In this document: positions 1 to 9,743 of the stretch, one piece after another
Layout of the letters: each line of letters opens with the position of its first letter
Numbering within the stretch: the first letter of the stretch is position 1
Source of the DNA: Labilibaculum sp.
GTDB taxonomy: Bacteria; Bacteroidota; Bacteroidia; Bacteroidales; Marinifilaceae
NCBI RefSeq assembly: GCF_963664555.1
Contig: NZ_OY761461.1
Location: 3,410,001-3,474,000, forward strand
Length of the DNA stretch: 64,000 nt
Reading direction: 5' to 3'
Program-made: the position numbers and the translations under genes
The notes under the pieces: model-generated
The model's database searches: none
Told to the model about the DNA's origin: nothing
What the model saw: only the letters and a program-made list of their open reading frames with translations

Positions 1-633
1 TCCGTTGATTGCCTTATCGTAGGAATAGTTGCCTTTTTCGATAAATTGAGCACGCAGCTCCTGCTCAAAAAATGGCAATCGTCCCCGCCCCGACTCACTT
101 AAGGCTGTTTCGGAACAAACAGCATCACCTTCTAAAAACCATGGAGGTAAATACAGCCCCACCACAACAATGGTAGACTGCTGACCAAATATATAATTCA
201 AGAAACGAGTAAATCCCTGTTCTAATTTATCCATCTGAATAACATGCCGGTATTCATGAGTAGTTACATGATCAATCCAAACCTGAGCATCATTATCGGG
301 CGCAGAGGTATTGTACAATTCCATTCGCTTCGGAGCCCAAGCTACCATACCATTTGTGGTTGCACTTTGGGTATGCACTACAACAGAAAACTTTTTAGGT
401 TGATGTTGGAGATCCTTCCCTCCCTTTAAGAGTAAATCCTGAAAAATAGCTGCCATATATCCGGCCTTTTCTTCATACCCTTCAGGAAATATAATTTGAA
501 ATTCGTTCGTATTAATTTGTTTCCATCTTATGGAGGCAGGGTCTTGGCCGGTACTAAAATATTGTCCTCTGGCAAGACTGCAGGTTGTTATCAAACAAAA
601 GAAAACAAAACATATTCTAACAAATTTCATCAT
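1..633 (-). CDS. Secreted metallopeptidase-like protein, N-terminal part (partial)
   Basis: The frame is open from an ATG at 633 (or 630) through the left edge, so only the first 211 residues are seen and the C-terminus lies outside. Residues 1-23 look like a signal peptide, ending in SLARGQ. An HEYRH motif at 126-130 fits the HExxH zinc site of gluzincin/peptidase-MA-like proteins. The later WFLEGDA (E168) fits the usual third ligand. In Bacteroidota such N-termini often precede a TolB/PD40 beta-propeller in proteins of about 1000 residues, but that part is not visible. The substrate cannot be told. The start was chosen because the signal peptide begins directly there. Confidence 0.75.
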   Translation of the reverse strand, partial: MMKFVRICFVFFCLITTCSLARGQYFSTGQDPASIRWKQINTNEFQIIFPEGYEEKAGYMAAIFQDLLLKGGKDLQHQPKKFSVVVHTQSATTNGMVAWAPKRMELYNTSAPDNDAQVWIDHVTTHEYRHVIQMDKLEQGFTRFLNYIFGQQSTIVVVGLYLPPWFLEGDAVCSETALSESGRGRLPFFEQELRAQFIEKGNYSYDKAING

Positions 634-841
634 ATCAAAAGAGTAATAATATTGATTGTTCTTTTAAAATAGTATCGGGAAAATTTATAATATTGATCCA
701 AAGGAACAAAACCTCATATACAGAGAATAACAATTAAACTAAATGCCATCAAAACAGCACACGTAAGCTCGCAATTCCGAATAAATATTAATTTTATAAG
801 CCACTAAAAATACTTATTTTTAATTGAATATAAACTTCCCT

Positions 842-1699
842 ATGAATATCAATCAATATAAAATATCGAAAAATATAAGCTTAGCCAAGACAGACACTTT
901 CAAAGAAATTGAAGATGCGAAAGAAAAACTAAAACACATCCGCAGAAAAATCAGCGAATTGCAGGATATAATGTATGCCCATGGCAAATACAATATGCTT
1001 ATTTGTCTGCAAGGTATGGACACATCAGGAAAGGATAGTTTGGTTAGAGAAGTATTTAAAGATGTAAACGCAAGAGGTGTTGTGGTACATAGTTTTAAAA
1101 CTCCTACTTCAGCTGAATTAAAACATGATTTTTTGTGGCGGCATTACTTGGCACTGCCGCAAAGGGGCAAAATTTGTGTTTTTAACCGCACCCATTACGA
1201 AAATGTTTTGGTTACACGGGTACACCCGGAATATATTTTGGGTGAAAACATTCCTTCGGTGACCAGTCTTAACGATTTGGACGATGCCTTTTATCACAAG
1301 CGCATGGAACGGATTGTAAATTTTGAAGAGCACATTGCCGAAAGTGGAACTATCATATTAAAATTCTTTTTACATCTCTCCAAAGAGGAACAGAAAAAGA
1401 GATTGTTTCGAAGACTTAGCCGCAAAGAAAAAAACTGGAAGTTTTCAAAAGATGATTTGAAGGAACGAAAGTCGTGGAGTTCATATCAGGAATGTTACGA
1501 AGATGCTATTAATCGTACATCAAAAGATTGTGCTCCCTGGTATGTTGTTCCTGCAGACGACAAGGCAACCGCCAGGTTGATTGTTGCTGAAACGATACTT
1601 CAAAGCCTGCAATCGTACAAAGACATGGTAGAACCAAGTCTCGACGAGGAAACTTTATCGCATGTAGATGAATTTAAAAGGCAACTTGAAAATGATTAA
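842..1699 (+). CDS. ppk2: Polyphosphate kinase 2 family protein
   Basis: Transfers phosphate between polyphosphate and nucleotides in the cytoplasm. Counting from a possible TTG start at 824, a Walker A-type GMDTSGK lies at residues 64-70, HDFLWR at 101-106 and the lid region FNRTHYENVLVTRVH at 120-134, all signatures of the family. The length of about 285 residues is that of a single-domain PPK2. I prefer the ATG at 842 to the upstream TTG at 824. Whether it uses AMP, ADP or GDP cannot be decided from motifs alone. It stands alone on the plus strand, with a possible tiny membrane protein overlapping its stop. Confidence 0.93.
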   Translation: MNINQYKISKNISLAKTDTFKEIEDAKEKLKHIRRKISELQDIMYAHGKYNMLICLQGMDTSGKDSLVREVFKDVNARGVVVHSFKTPTSAELKHDFLWRHYLALPQRGKICVFNRTHYENVLVTRVHPEYILGENIPSVTSLNDLDDAFYHKRMERIVNFEEHIAESGTIILKFFLHLSKEEQKKRLFRRLSRKEKNWKFSKDDLKERKSWSSYQECYEDAINRTSKDCAPWYVVPADDKATARLIVAETILQSLQSYKDMVEPSLDEETLSHVDEFKRQLEND

Positions 1700-1892
1700 T
1701 GACGCGAAGCAAGAAGCATTCCCGTTTTTTTTGACTTCAAAAGATACTCTAAATACTGAAATATCGCTGTTGCAGAAATTAGTAAAACACACGAATCAGG
1801 ATAAATCTTCTTTTATCTTGATTTTCTGTGCTTGCCTCCTACTTATTGCAGTCAATTTTTTTTGCCGCAAACAGATTGGATCAGAAGCCTAA
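1692..1892 (+). CDS. Possible small single-span membrane protein
   Basis: A 66-residue frame whose ATG overlaps the end of the PPK2 gene in ATGATTAA, an arrangement that permits translational coupling. Residues 42-60 are a hydrophobic span (FILIFCACLLLIAVNFF) followed by positive charges, so an N-out or tail-anchored small protein is conceivable. No family is recognised. The short length and the lack of any other support leave a chance reading frame as a real alternative. Confidence 0.3.
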   Translation: MINDAKQEAFPFFLTSKDTLNTEISLLQKLVKHTNQDKSSFILIFCACLLLIAVNFFCRKQIGSEA

Positions 1893-1975
1893 TTTGATTT
1901 GCAAAATTCAATTTCTATGCAGACCTTTGCCTTCCTAAATATGCAAAACAATCAGGTTGTTGCAAACACAAAATT

Positions 1976-2755
1976 ATGAGTGAAATAATTATTAAAACTC
2001 CGGAGCAAATTGAAGGAATTCGAAAAAGTGCTCAATTGGCCGGAAATACTCTAAAATACATTAGCGATTTCGTTAAAGAAGGAGTTAGCACAGAATACTT
2101 AAATCAATTAATTGAAGAATACATTCGAAATAATGGTGCAATACCTGCGCCTTTAAATTATCATGGTTTTCCAAAATCATGTTGTATTTCCTTAAATAAT
2201 GTGATCTGCCACGGTATTCCGGATGAAAAAACCATTCTTAAAAATGGTGATATTTTAAATATTGATGTGACGACAATCTTAGATGGTTACTATGGCGATA
2301 CAAGCTCCATGTTTACTATTGGTGAGATTTCGGAACAAGCGGCAAAATTGGTTGAAGATACCGAGCATGCTTTGTATTTAGGAATTGAGCAAGTAAAACC
2401 TGGCAACTACTTTGGCAATATCGGCTTTATGATTGGGCGGTTTGCCAAAGGGAAAAAATACAGTGTTGTTTACGAATTTTGCGGTCATGGTGTTGGCATC
2501 GACTTTCACGAAGCGCCTCAGGTTGAACATATAGCGCCTAAAAATTCAGGGCCAAAAATGAAAGCAGGTATGATTTTCACCATTGAGCCAATGATTAATT
2601 TGGGGAAACCAAGAGCTATTGTTGATGAAAGAGATGGCTGGACAGCCCGTACGATTGATAAGAAGTTATCGGCTCAATTTGAACATACTGTTTTAGTAAC
2701 TGAAGATGGATTTGAAATTCTTTCGGATGTAGGTGAATACGATATTTTTAAGTAG
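1976..2755 (+). CDS. map: Methionine aminopeptidase, type I
   Basis: Removes the initiator methionine from nascent proteins. All five dinuclear-metal ligands are visible: D97, D108, H171, E204 and E236. H79 in ICHGIPD and H178 in IDFHEAPQ are also present. The length of 259 residues is normal for the type I enzyme without an N-terminal zinc domain. The C-terminal stretch FEHTVLVTEDGFEILS is typical. The gene is monocistronic here and ends before a strong hairpin terminator. An essential housekeeping function is expected, though a genome may carry more than one copy. Confidence 0.96.
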   Translation: MSEIIIKTPEQIEGIRKSAQLAGNTLKYISDFVKEGVSTEYLNQLIEEYIRNNGAIPAPLNYHGFPKSCCISLNNVICHGIPDEKTILKNGDILNIDVTTILDGYYGDTSSMFTIGEISEQAAKLVEDTEHALYLGIEQVKPGNYFGNIGFMIGRFAKGKKYSVVYEFCGHGVGIDFHEAPQVEHIAPKNSGPKMKAGMIFTIEPMINLGKPRAIVDERDGWTARTIDKKLSAQFEHTVLVTEDGFEILSDVGEYDIFK

Positions 2756-2794
2756 ATATCTGTAAAAGCTTACTTCCAGATAAATATCAAAAGA

Positions 2795-2831
2795 AACCGT
2801 TTCAAAATCAATTTTGGAACGGTTCTTTTTT
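2795..2831 (+). terminator. Rho-independent terminator after map
   Basis: AACCGTT-t-CAAAAT pairs with ATTTTG-g-AACGGTT across a two-base loop (one wobble pair), followed by CTTTTTT. It lies 40 bases after the map stop codon. Confidence 0.85.
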
Positions 2832-2956
2832 GCTTTTTAAAACGTCGATTTAATTGTAATTTCGAGACGTTAATTGATATCAGAAAAATGAAACGTCCGT
2901 AAGTAAATAATTATCAACTCACAATGGGGGTAATTGTTTGCAAACGGTAAGTTCTC

Positions 2957-2973
2957 CCGAAACAAGTTCGGGA
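2957..2973. repeat. Short CCCGAA/TTCGGG dyad
   Basis: CCCGAA and TTCGGG separated by acaag, followed by GACAGG. Short palindromes of this kind recur in the intergenic regions of this window, for example near 20045 and 28108. It lies 40 bases before ispD and could sit in its leader. Confidence 0.4.
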
Positions 2974-3010
2974 CAGGCTATATGGCAATTAAAAATCAAA
3001 TTATAAACAC

Positions 3011-3703
3011 ATGAAAAATGCAGCTGTTATATTGGCCGGAGGAAGCGGAAAACGTATGGGAGGATCATTACCTAAACAATTCCTGATTCTTGGAGAGAAA
3101 CCAATCATTCAGCACTCAATCGAAGCGTTTGAAAATCACCCGGATATCGATGAAATATGCATCATTATGCAGGCTGATTTTATTCATGAAGTTGAATGCA
3201 TTGTAAAAGAGAATAACTTCAATAAAGTGAAGCACATTTTGCCTGGAGGCAAAGAAAGAAGTGATTCAAGTCTCGCTGCTATTCATGCATATCAAGAAGA
3301 ACAAAATATCAACTTAATCTTTCATGATGCTGTACGCCCCTTTGTTTCAAGTGAAATTATTTCTAATGTAATTCGAGAACTTAATGCTGGAAAATCAGTT
3401 GCTGTTGCCATAACAACTGTTGATACCATTTTTGAAGTTGACGAGAAAAACAAAATTATTTCTGTTCCGCAAAGAAGTTTTTTAAGAAGAGCACAAACGC
3501 CTCAGGCCTTCCCTTACCATACAATTAAATCAGCTTATGAAATTGCTTTAAAAGATCCTGATTTTGTGGCAACAGATGATTGTGGTGTTGTATTGAAATA
3601 TCTACCAACAGAAGCCATCTACATTGTTGAAGGTGATGAATCCAACATCAAAATTACTTTTGAAGGAGATTTAGTGTTGGGGGAACAGATTCTAAAACGA
3701 TAA
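3011..3703 (+). CDS. ispD: 2-C-methyl-D-erythritol 4-phosphate cytidylyltransferase family protein
   Basis: Transfers CMP from CTP to a polyol phosphate, classically MEP in non-mevalonate isoprenoid synthesis. The nucleotide-binding loop AGGSGKRMG (9-17), PKQF (21-24), RSDS (83-86), HDAVRPFV (105-112), QTPQAF (162-167) and the C-terminal EGDESNIKIT (208-217) are all present, and 230 residues is the family length. The gene converges on a phosphonate operon rich in CDP-alcohol-type transferases. The closely related TarI-type enzymes make CDP-ribitol, so a role in activating a polymer building block is possible. IspD remains the more economical call. Confidence 0.85.
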   Translation: MKNAAVILAGGSGKRMGGSLPKQFLILGEKPIIQHSIEAFENHPDIDEICIIMQADFIHEVECIVKENNFNKVKHILPGGKERSDSSLAAIHAYQEEQNINLIFHDAVRPFVSSEIISNVIRELNAGKSVAVAITTVDTIFEVDEKNKIISVPQRSFLRRAQTPQAFPYHTIKSAYEIALKDPDFVATDDCGVVLKYLPTEAIYIVEGDESNIKITFEGDLVLGEQILKR

Positions 3704-3729
3704 AGTATCCGCTTTACTCTTTTTGGGTT

Positions 3730-4818
3730 TTAAACAATACTCCTGAAAAGATTTTCAATATACTCTTTTGTCAGCAATGCCGGGTTATTCTTCAACCTTT
3801 CCAGATTACAATTGGATAGCTTAAAAATCTGCTTTTCTTCAATCCCCAACTGACTTAACTTCATGCATAAACCAATTTCTGACCAAAATGTTTCGATTTT
3901 TGCAACACCATCAGATAGATTATCTGCATTAATCAACGAGAGAATTCGTTGAATATCTTCCTTTGCAAATACATAATTGGCTTGCATCACATGAATTAAA
4001 GTTATCGCTACCGCATGTCCGTGTGGCACATCAAACAAGGACGTCATTTTGTACGACAAAGCATGACTCGCAGTTGTCTTGGATATATTAATTGCTTTTC
4101 CGGCCCAATAAGCTCCCTCGATTACTGCATCTTTCGAAGCATGATCGTTATCTGAAACTGCTCTCACCAGATTATTCCAAACCAAGCCAATTGCCTTTGC
4201 TGCATATTCTTTCGATTCTGAATTTCCTCCGGTTGCCCACATCGATTCTACTGCCTGACAAAAAGCATCCGCTCCCGTGCAAGCAGTAAGATAAGCTGGT
4301 GTAGAATACGTAAACTGAGAATCTACAATTACATATTCTGGAAGAATGTACTTGTGTGCAAAGGAATATTTTTCTCCATTGATATACATTACCGCGAAAT
4401 GGGTTGCCTCACTTCCGGTTCCTGCAGTTGTTGGAATGGCAACAAAAGGAAATGGCTTTTGTTCCAATTGGTTTGCCTTAATAGTTTCTTCCAGATTCTC
4501 ATGAACCATTGATAAACTATTAATCAGTTTTGCGATGTCAATCGCACTTCCACCACCAATCGCAATGGTTAATTCACAGTTCTCTTTTTTAAAAAGCCCA
4601 ATTCCCTTCTCAACATCTTCCAGTTTAGGATTCTCTTCAAAATCAGAAAATCTAAAATATGGAATCCCTTTTAAAAGGGATTCCATTATTTTTTGAGCTC
4701 CGGATTTCGTGTAAGAGGATTTACCTGTTACTAAAAATATCTTTTTGCCTGAGTGTAATTTCAATATTTCCGATAAGTTGGAAATACTTCCCTTACCTAT
4801 GTATATATTCTCAATCAT
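3730..4818 (-). CDS. Iron-containing alcohol dehydrogenase, probable phosphonoacetaldehyde reductase
   Basis: Group III alcohol dehydrogenase of 362 residues, with the NAD(P)-binding GGGSAID (88-94) and the signature PTTAGTGSEAT (129-139). Metal-binding positions are D184, H252 and H266 or H268. Position 188, often His in FucO-type enzymes, is Gln. It is the last gene of the minus-strand phosphonate operon and overlaps the decarboxylase by eight bases. That context predicts NAD(P)H-dependent reduction of phosphonoacetaldehyde to 2-hydroxyethylphosphonate, as in the PhpC/FomC branch. No 2-aminoethylphosphonate transaminase is present, which supports the alcohol rather than the amine as product. 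The substrate is inferred from context only. Confidence 0.85.
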   Translation of the reverse strand: MIENIYIGKGSISNLSEILKLHSGKKIFLVTGKSSYTKSGAQKIMESLLKGIPYFRFSDFEENPKLEDVEKGIGLFKKENCELTIAIGGGSAIDIAKLINSLSMVHENLEETIKANQLEQKPFPFVAIPTTAGTGSEATHFAVMYINGEKYSFAHKYILPEYVIVDSQFTYSTPAYLTACTGADAFCQAVESMWATGGNSESKEYAAKAIGLVWNNLVRAVSDNDHASKDAVIEGAYWAGKAINISKTTASHALSYKMTSLFDVPHGHAVAITLIHVMQANYVFAKEDIQRILSLINADNLSDGVAKIETFWSEIGLCMKLSQLGIEEKQIFKLSNCNLERLKNNPALLTKEYIENLFRSIV

Positions 4819-5938
4819 TTTTCAAAAAATTCATCAAGCTTAGCTTGTTCTCAACAGGTGTTGTAGTTGGTCTTCCCAATTCGTTTCGGGCACCTTTTTT
4901 AACACGAATTTCCAATATAGCTGGTCCTTCACTAGCGATAAACTGAGGTAGAATTGAATTCAATGACTCATGAGAATCTGCAAAAAAAGATTCTTTGTAT
5001 CCAAACCCCTTTGCTATCTGACCAAAATCAATATCAAAACCAACTGTTGGCTGACCTCCTACTGAATCATGAGATCCGTTATTGAAAACAATATGCTTTA
5101 GATTCTTGCAATCAGCCGCCGCAATTATTCCAAAAGAACCTGTATGCATAATAATAGCTCCATCGCCATCAAAACAATACACTTTCTTAGATGAATGCAT
5201 GGCAATACCCATGGCAATTTGAGAAGCATGTCCCATTGAACCAACAGTGAGAAAATCTTTCTCGTGCCCCGTGTTGTGCTTCTCTCTAATCTCAAAAAGT
5301 TCTCTGGAAATCTTACCGGTAGTAGAAACAACAACAGAATCTTGCTCTATCATCTCAACCACTTTTTCAATGGCTTCTTCTCTTTCCGGATAAGTATTTA
5401 CAGGATCCTTAGCTGTTAGTTTATAAGTCTCGAAAGTTTCCTTTTTAACTAAAAACACATAAGGACTTGAATTCTCTTTACAGCACGCAAGTGCTTTACT
5501 CACCTGATTGTTAGCTTCCTTAGTATCCGTACTCAATACGTCACTTGGAATCTGCATGGCATCGAAAAGATCTTTCGATACTTTCCCCTGCTTTACATGC
5601 TGCGGTTCATCTTTCACTCCAGGTTCTCCACGCCATCCAACAAAAAGAATCATTGGGATTTTGTAAACATCCTCGTCTGCCAAAGACAGCAAAGGGTTCA
5701 CAGCATTTCCAATTCCTGAATTTTGCATGTAAACAACAGGAACCAATCCGGTTGCCAAATGATACCCGCTGGCCAAACCTACTGCAGCTCCTTCGTTAGA
5801 AGCTATAATGTGTTTGTTTGCAGGATAATTGTCAAACATATAGGCTGAAAGAGAAGCTAAAAGAGAATCTGGAACTCCTGTATAGAAGTTCACATCATTG
5901 CTCTCCAGATTTTTAAAAAATGATTTTAATTCTATCAT
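4811..5938 (-). CDS. aepY: Phosphonopyruvate decarboxylase
   Basis: Thiamine-diphosphate enzyme that decarboxylates phosphonopyruvate to phosphonoacetaldehyde, making the unfavourable PEP mutase step irreversible. The cofactor-activating Glu lies in SNEGAAVGLA (E49). The ThDP/Mg motif runs from GDG (258-260) to N287 in FNNGSHDSVGG. The length of 375 residues matches known Ppd proteins and is shorter than acetolactate-synthase relatives. It lies seven bases after pepM and overlaps the dehydrogenase gene, so co-translation is likely. The assignment is strong because motif, length and neighbours agree. Confidence 0.94.
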   Translation of the reverse strand: MIELKSFFKNLESNDVNFYTGVPDSLLASLSAYMFDNYPANKHIIASNEGAAVGLASGYHLATGLVPVVYMQNSGIGNAVNPLLSLADEDVYKIPMILFVGWRGEPGVKDEPQHVKQGKVSKDLFDAMQIPSDVLSTDTKEANNQVSKALACCKENSSPYVFLVKKETFETYKLTAKDPVNTYPEREEAIEKVVEMIEQDSVVVSTTGKISRELFEIREKHNTGHEKDFLTVGSMGHASQIAMGIAMHSSKKVYCFDGDGAIIMHTGSFGIIAAADCKNLKHIVFNNGSHDSVGGQPTVGFDIDFGQIAKGFGYKESFFADSHESLNSILPQFIASEGPAILEIRVKKGARNELGRPTTTPVENKLSLMNFLKND

Positions 5939-5945
5939 TCCAATC

Positions 5946-7247
5946 TTATTTAGTACCAGGGATTAATTCAAGGATTTCCTTTATTGGCATGCATTTATCA
6001 TTGGCATCTGATGAACGTCCATTTGCAAGAATCGATTTTGCAACATTCATCATTGCAGGATAAGAAGCTCGCAACATGTGATTTGCATAAATCACAACGT
6101 TGACACCCATTTTGCTAAATTCCTCTTCTGTAATGTGATTAAATGTAGATGGAACAACAACAATCGGAGTATTCTTGTTATCAGCTCTAAATCGTTCACA
6201 GAACTCTTTTATGTCATCTCCTGTATTCTCTTTGCTGTGAATCATCACTCCATCGGCACCTGCTTTAACATACGCATGCGCTCTTTCCAAAGCCTCTTCT
6301 ACCGTTCTTCCAAGAATCAAACTTTCTACACGTGCAATAATCATGAAATCTTCAGTAACCTGAGCTAGTTTTCCGGCTTTAATTTTTGCCGAAAAATCTT
6401 CTACTGTATCCTGAGTCTGAGCAACTGATGTTCCAAATAAAGAATTCTTTTTTAAACCTGTTTTATCTTCGATGATCACTGCAGAAATACCGTGACGTTC
6501 CAGAGTTCTAACCGTAAATACAAAATGTTCTACTTTTCCTCCTGTATCGCCATCGTAAATTATAGGCTTCGTTGTACACTCCAAAGTGTCATTTAAACCA
6601 TGCATTCTGGTTGTAATATCAACGGCCTCAATATCAGGCTTTCCCTTTGAGGTAGAATCAGTCAAACTACTTGACCACATTCCATCAAACTCTTGATTTA
6701 AACCATTTACGCTCACTTTAGCATTTTCTGCAATTAATCCAGTCAATCCACTGTGAGATTCAAGAATACGAACAATAGGTTTGGCTTGAATTAGCCGACG
6801 TAATCTCTTCATTCTTATTTCAGGAGTCGTTCCTATCGACTTTACCTTCTCATTTAATTTAGAAGAAGAAATCCCCTGTGTATAAGGAACATCAATAACC
6901 TTGCCATTCCATTCTTTGATGGTGTCGATTACACGTTGTCTGGTTTCCTGTTGAATTCCTTCTTTCCAATCATCACCATGAACAACAAAATCAGGTTTCA
7001 CCTTCATTAAGTTTGGTACATAGTCAAGAGAATCCTGAGGAATTACTTTTTCAACTCCTTTTATATTTTCAACGATCATTTTTCTCTGTTCGTAATCCAA
7101 ATAAGGTAAACGCTTATAACTTGCAATTGCCTTATCTGTAAGAACACCAACAGTAACACTACCCAACTTTTCGCCTTCTTTGATAATATTCAAATGCCCC
7201 GGATGAATGATATCGGCACTCATCCCTATGTAAACACTTTTGCTCAT
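5946..7247 (-). CDS. aepX: Nucleotidyltransferase-phosphoenolpyruvate mutase fusion
   Basis: Two domains. Residues 1-135 are a TagD/GCT-like cytidylyltransferase with HPGH (15-18) and ISSSK (126-130). Residues 150-433 are a PEP mutase of the isocitrate-lyase superfamily, with WSSSL, DGDTGG (232-237) and the diagnostic [10 protein letters not shown] (260-269). The mutase converts PEP to phosphonopyruvate, the entry step of nearly all C-P bond biosynthesis. The N-terminal domain probably attaches CMP to the finished phosphonate so that a CDP-glycerol-type transferase can use it. The arrangement is known from other roughly 430-residue AepX proteins. The gene starts inside the end of the upstream transferase gene. 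Confidence 0.94.
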   Translation of the reverse strand: MSKSVYIGMSADIIHPGHLNIIKEGEKLGSVTVGVLTDKAIASYKRLPYLDYEQRKMIVENIKGVEKVIPQDSLDYVPNLMKVKPDFVVHGDDWKEGIQQETRQRVIDTIKEWNGKVIDVPYTQGISSSKLNEKVKSIGTTPEIRMKRLRRLIQAKPIVRILESHSGLTGLIAENAKVSVNGLNQEFDGMWSSSLTDSTSKGKPDIEAVDITTRMHGLNDTLECTTKPIIYDGDTGGKVEHFVFTVRTLERHGISAVIIEDKTGLKKNSLFGTSVAQTQDTVEDFSAKIKAGKLAQVTEDFMIIARVESLILGRTVEEALERAHAYVKAGADGVMIHSKENTGDDIKEFCERFRADNKNTPIVVVPSTFNHITEEEFSKMGVNVVIYANHMLRASYPAMMNVAKSILANGRSSDANDKCMPIKEILELIPGTK

Positions 7248-8331
7248 GATATATATATTTTAGATGTTTCACTATTCTATAAGCAACTTTACCATCCACA
7301 TCACCCACAACCATTCTAACTAAATCTTGTCTTTGATTGATGTTTTTATTGCTATTTTCTAAATTTTCTTTCAACAAACTAACCATCTGTTGGTAATTAT
7401 TGGCATTATCGCCTACGTTCCACAAATCAAAATTAAAGAGATCCAGCCTCTTATTCAATTTGTTTGGCATTAATTTATAATACCATCTGGATTTTACAAA
7501 ACGATTAACGATTACTGGTTTTCTCATAGCGGCAAATTCATAAATAGCCGCTGAGAAATCAGATACCAAAATATCTGCTACCTGCATAAATGGGATCAGT
7601 GAATTTTCCGATAAGTCTGCGAAATAAACATTATCCTGCTGATTCCACTTTTGAATTAATCGTAGCTCACTAGAATATTTTTTCCTCATGTAGATATAAA
7701 AATGAGGTTTAATTATAATATTATAATTTGATAATAACTTCGGTAAGTTGGCTGGGATTTTTCCAATTGATGAAGGATAAAATGTAGGTGCATAAAGAAT
7801 GGTTTTCTTAGTTGGATCGAAAAAATACTTTTTTCTTAAATTCCGAATTGCATCATCATCATTCCGCAGTAACAAATCTAATTTCGAATATCCAACAACA
7901 ACAGTGTTGTCCTTCTTTTCTGGATGTGCACGAAGAATATTCTCACGAATAAAATCTGTTTCAACAAAGCGAATATCAAATTGAGTAAGCTCATCTCTCA
8001 AATACACATTTTTACCTCCCCAACATCCATGGAAAATTGATACTGTTTTCTTAAAAGTAATATTGGTTTCTTGAATCGAATTGCCAAATACCAAAAACTC
8101 ACAAACTAATCCTTCCCGTTTCAGAGGCAAATACTCAATACCATGTTCACAACAATGGGCTATGGTTGTTTTATTTTGTTCTTCAAGATTTCTTGATTTT
8201 TCTTCTGGAATTATAATCGCAAAAGACAGCCCATTAACTCTCAACTCATCCATCACAGAAATAAAATGAGGAAAGAAATAATTATTTTCTAAATAGAATA
8301 ATGCAAAGTATGATTTTCTTTTATCAGGCAT
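7159..8331 (-). CDS. CDP-glycerol glycerophosphotransferase family protein
   Basis: A GT-B-like transferase of 390 residues of the TagB/TagF family, which moves an alcohol phosphate from a CDP- or CMP-activated donor to a glycan or lipid. The conserved C-terminal donor-site stretch is [15 protein letters not shown], followed by RKPVIV. An earlier NYNIIIKPH matches the family. In this operon the donor may be a CMP-phosphonate rather than CDP-glycerol. The reading frame runs 89 bases into pepM, ending in a basic tail (RRRKVG). That is unusual for an operon overlap and may reflect extension after loss of an earlier stop. It follows the Wzi barrel gene by 11 bases. Confidence 0.88.
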   Translation of the reverse strand: MPDKRKSYFALFYLENNYFFPHFISVMDELRVNGLSFAIIIPEEKSRNLEEQNKTTIAHCCEHGIEYLPLKREGLVCEFLVFGNSIQETNITFKKTVSIFHGCWGGKNVYLRDELTQFDIRFVETDFIRENILRAHPEKKDNTVVVGYSKLDLLLRNDDDAIRNLRKKYFFDPTKKTILYAPTFYPSSIGKIPANLPKLLSNYNIIIKPHFYIYMRKKYSSELRLIQKWNQQDNVYFADLSENSLIPFMQVADILVSDFSAAIYEFAAMRKPVIVNRFVKSRWYYKLMPNKLNKRLDLFNFDLWNVGDNANNYQQMVSLLKENLENSNKNINQRQDLVRMVVGDVDGKVAYRIVKHLKYIYHEQKCLHRDECRYHSSGAFEYYQRRRKVG

Positions 8332-8342
8332 ATAAAAATAAC

Positions 8343-9743
8343 TTATTTCAAAGATTTTTTTGAACTTAAAATTCCTTTTTTCGATAGTCTAATCCAAAAT
8401 CCCAGATTATCACCAAGTAATTTCCCTCGATCCAAAGCACAGGCAAGATCAATTTTAAATGGGATCTGTTTTACGGGCACATTCACCTCTGCATATCCAG
8501 AAAATTGCTTCAATTTAGATGCGTATGGAATATTATATGTACCATAATTGCTACTGTAAGTAAAGTATGTTTTATAGGGTAAACCAAATATTTCGCCTCC
8601 AATACCAAAATGAACAGCCTTAAAGCGATTATTTGCGATTACAACGTGTCCATCTTTAGTTCCGGTCGTAAATAAAGGCGAACCAATTGTTCTGCCTTGG
8701 TGAGTCCATCCTGATCGGTATTCACTATGATTAAAATAATTATCACGCCCTCCTAAAATATGATCTCCTATCTGAAAAATCGATCCTCCTTGATAAGATG
8801 TATGATAATATTCAATAACAGCTGATTGAATTAGAGCATTATCACTTTTTTTATTTTTATAGTAGATGCCGTACAAACCATCAGGGTTATTGTTCATCCG
8901 TTTACCTGAACCATCTTCAAAAACCGTTTGGAGATAAGCATTCAAACTAAATTTATCATCATTATAATAAACATCAAATCGATAACTTCCGATATGATTA
9001 CCTAAGCGGTACTCGTCATTATTAAAAGAACCGGCATCATCTCCTTCAATCATAAAAATCTTCATATACTTGCTTAATGAGCCCGAAATATTACCATTTA
9101 CAGGATGCGTTCCTGCCCACAATGCATAATGTTCAATACCTGCACTTGCACTCAGCTTGTAATCTTCAAAAATCCGCAGGTAAAAATTCTTGTGATGAAT
9201 TCTTGCATTATCAATATACCTGTTGTCCATTGTAATTCCATCAGATAAAAGTCCTTTAAAAGAAATAAAGCCTTTTGTGTAGGGTACATTTGTCCATTCC
9301 GGAACACTTAATTCATATTGAGGGTATGCCCGCGAGTTATTTGAATACAATAAATCACCATTAGTTGAAGATAATCCGTCATATTTTTGAGCATGACTTT
9401 TTTGCCCAATATAAAAATGGATGAACTTCCATCGTATACCGCCATATAGCTGATCAACCATCAACTTTGATTCTTTTCCTGTATAAACAAGTCCTGAAGC
9501 TTTCCACATAAAATCAAATGACTCATTTTGATTTTCTTCAAAATTCATACCAAGGGATAAATCACCCATTACATAACCATGAGTAGGCACGATCCCATTT
9601 TGATTAGAATGAAGCCAAAAAGGAAGATTATTGTCAGTACCAACTGCTGAAGAAGCACCTACCTCGTAATTAGTTTTCTTCTGAGCAAAAACAATTATAC
9701 CTACAAACATTAAAACGATTAAAAGACTACCTTTTTTTTGCAT
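8343..9743 (-). CDS. Capsule assembly Wzi family outer-membrane protein
   Basis: 466 residues with a clear signal peptide (residues 1-20, ending IIVFAQ). Many alternating-hydrophobicity strands follow, as expected for a beta-barrel. The opening EVGASSAVGTDNNLPFWLHS is typical of Bacteroidota Wzi-family proteins. Wzi-type barrels bind or anchor capsular polysaccharide at the outer membrane. As the first gene of the minus-strand phosphonate operon, it implies that the phosphonate-bearing product is a surface polymer. A divergent promoter region separates it from the plus-strand transferase at 9998. Confidence 0.85.
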   Translation of the reverse strand: MQKKGSLLIVLMFVGIIVFAQKKTNYEVGASSAVGTDNNLPFWLHSNQNGIVPTHGYVMGDLSLGMNFEENQNESFDFMWKASGLVYTGKESKLMVDQLYGGIRWKFIHFYIGQKSHAQKYDGLSSTNGDLLYSNNSRAYPQYELSVPEWTNVPYTKGFISFKGLLSDGITMDNRYIDNARIHHKNFYLRIFEDYKLSASAGIEHYALWAGTHPVNGNISGSLSKYMKIFMIEGDDAGSFNNDEYRLGNHIGSYRFDVYYNDDKFSLNAYLQTVFEDGSGKRMNNNPDGLYGIYYKNKKSDNALIQSAVIEYYHTSYQGGSIFQIGDHILGGRDNYFNHSEYRSGWTHQGRTIGSPLFTTGTKDGHVVIANNRFKAVHFGIGGEIFGLPYKTYFTYSSNYGTYNIPYASKLKQFSGYAEVNVPVKQIPFKIDLACALDRGKLLGDNLGFWIRLSKKGILSSKKSLK

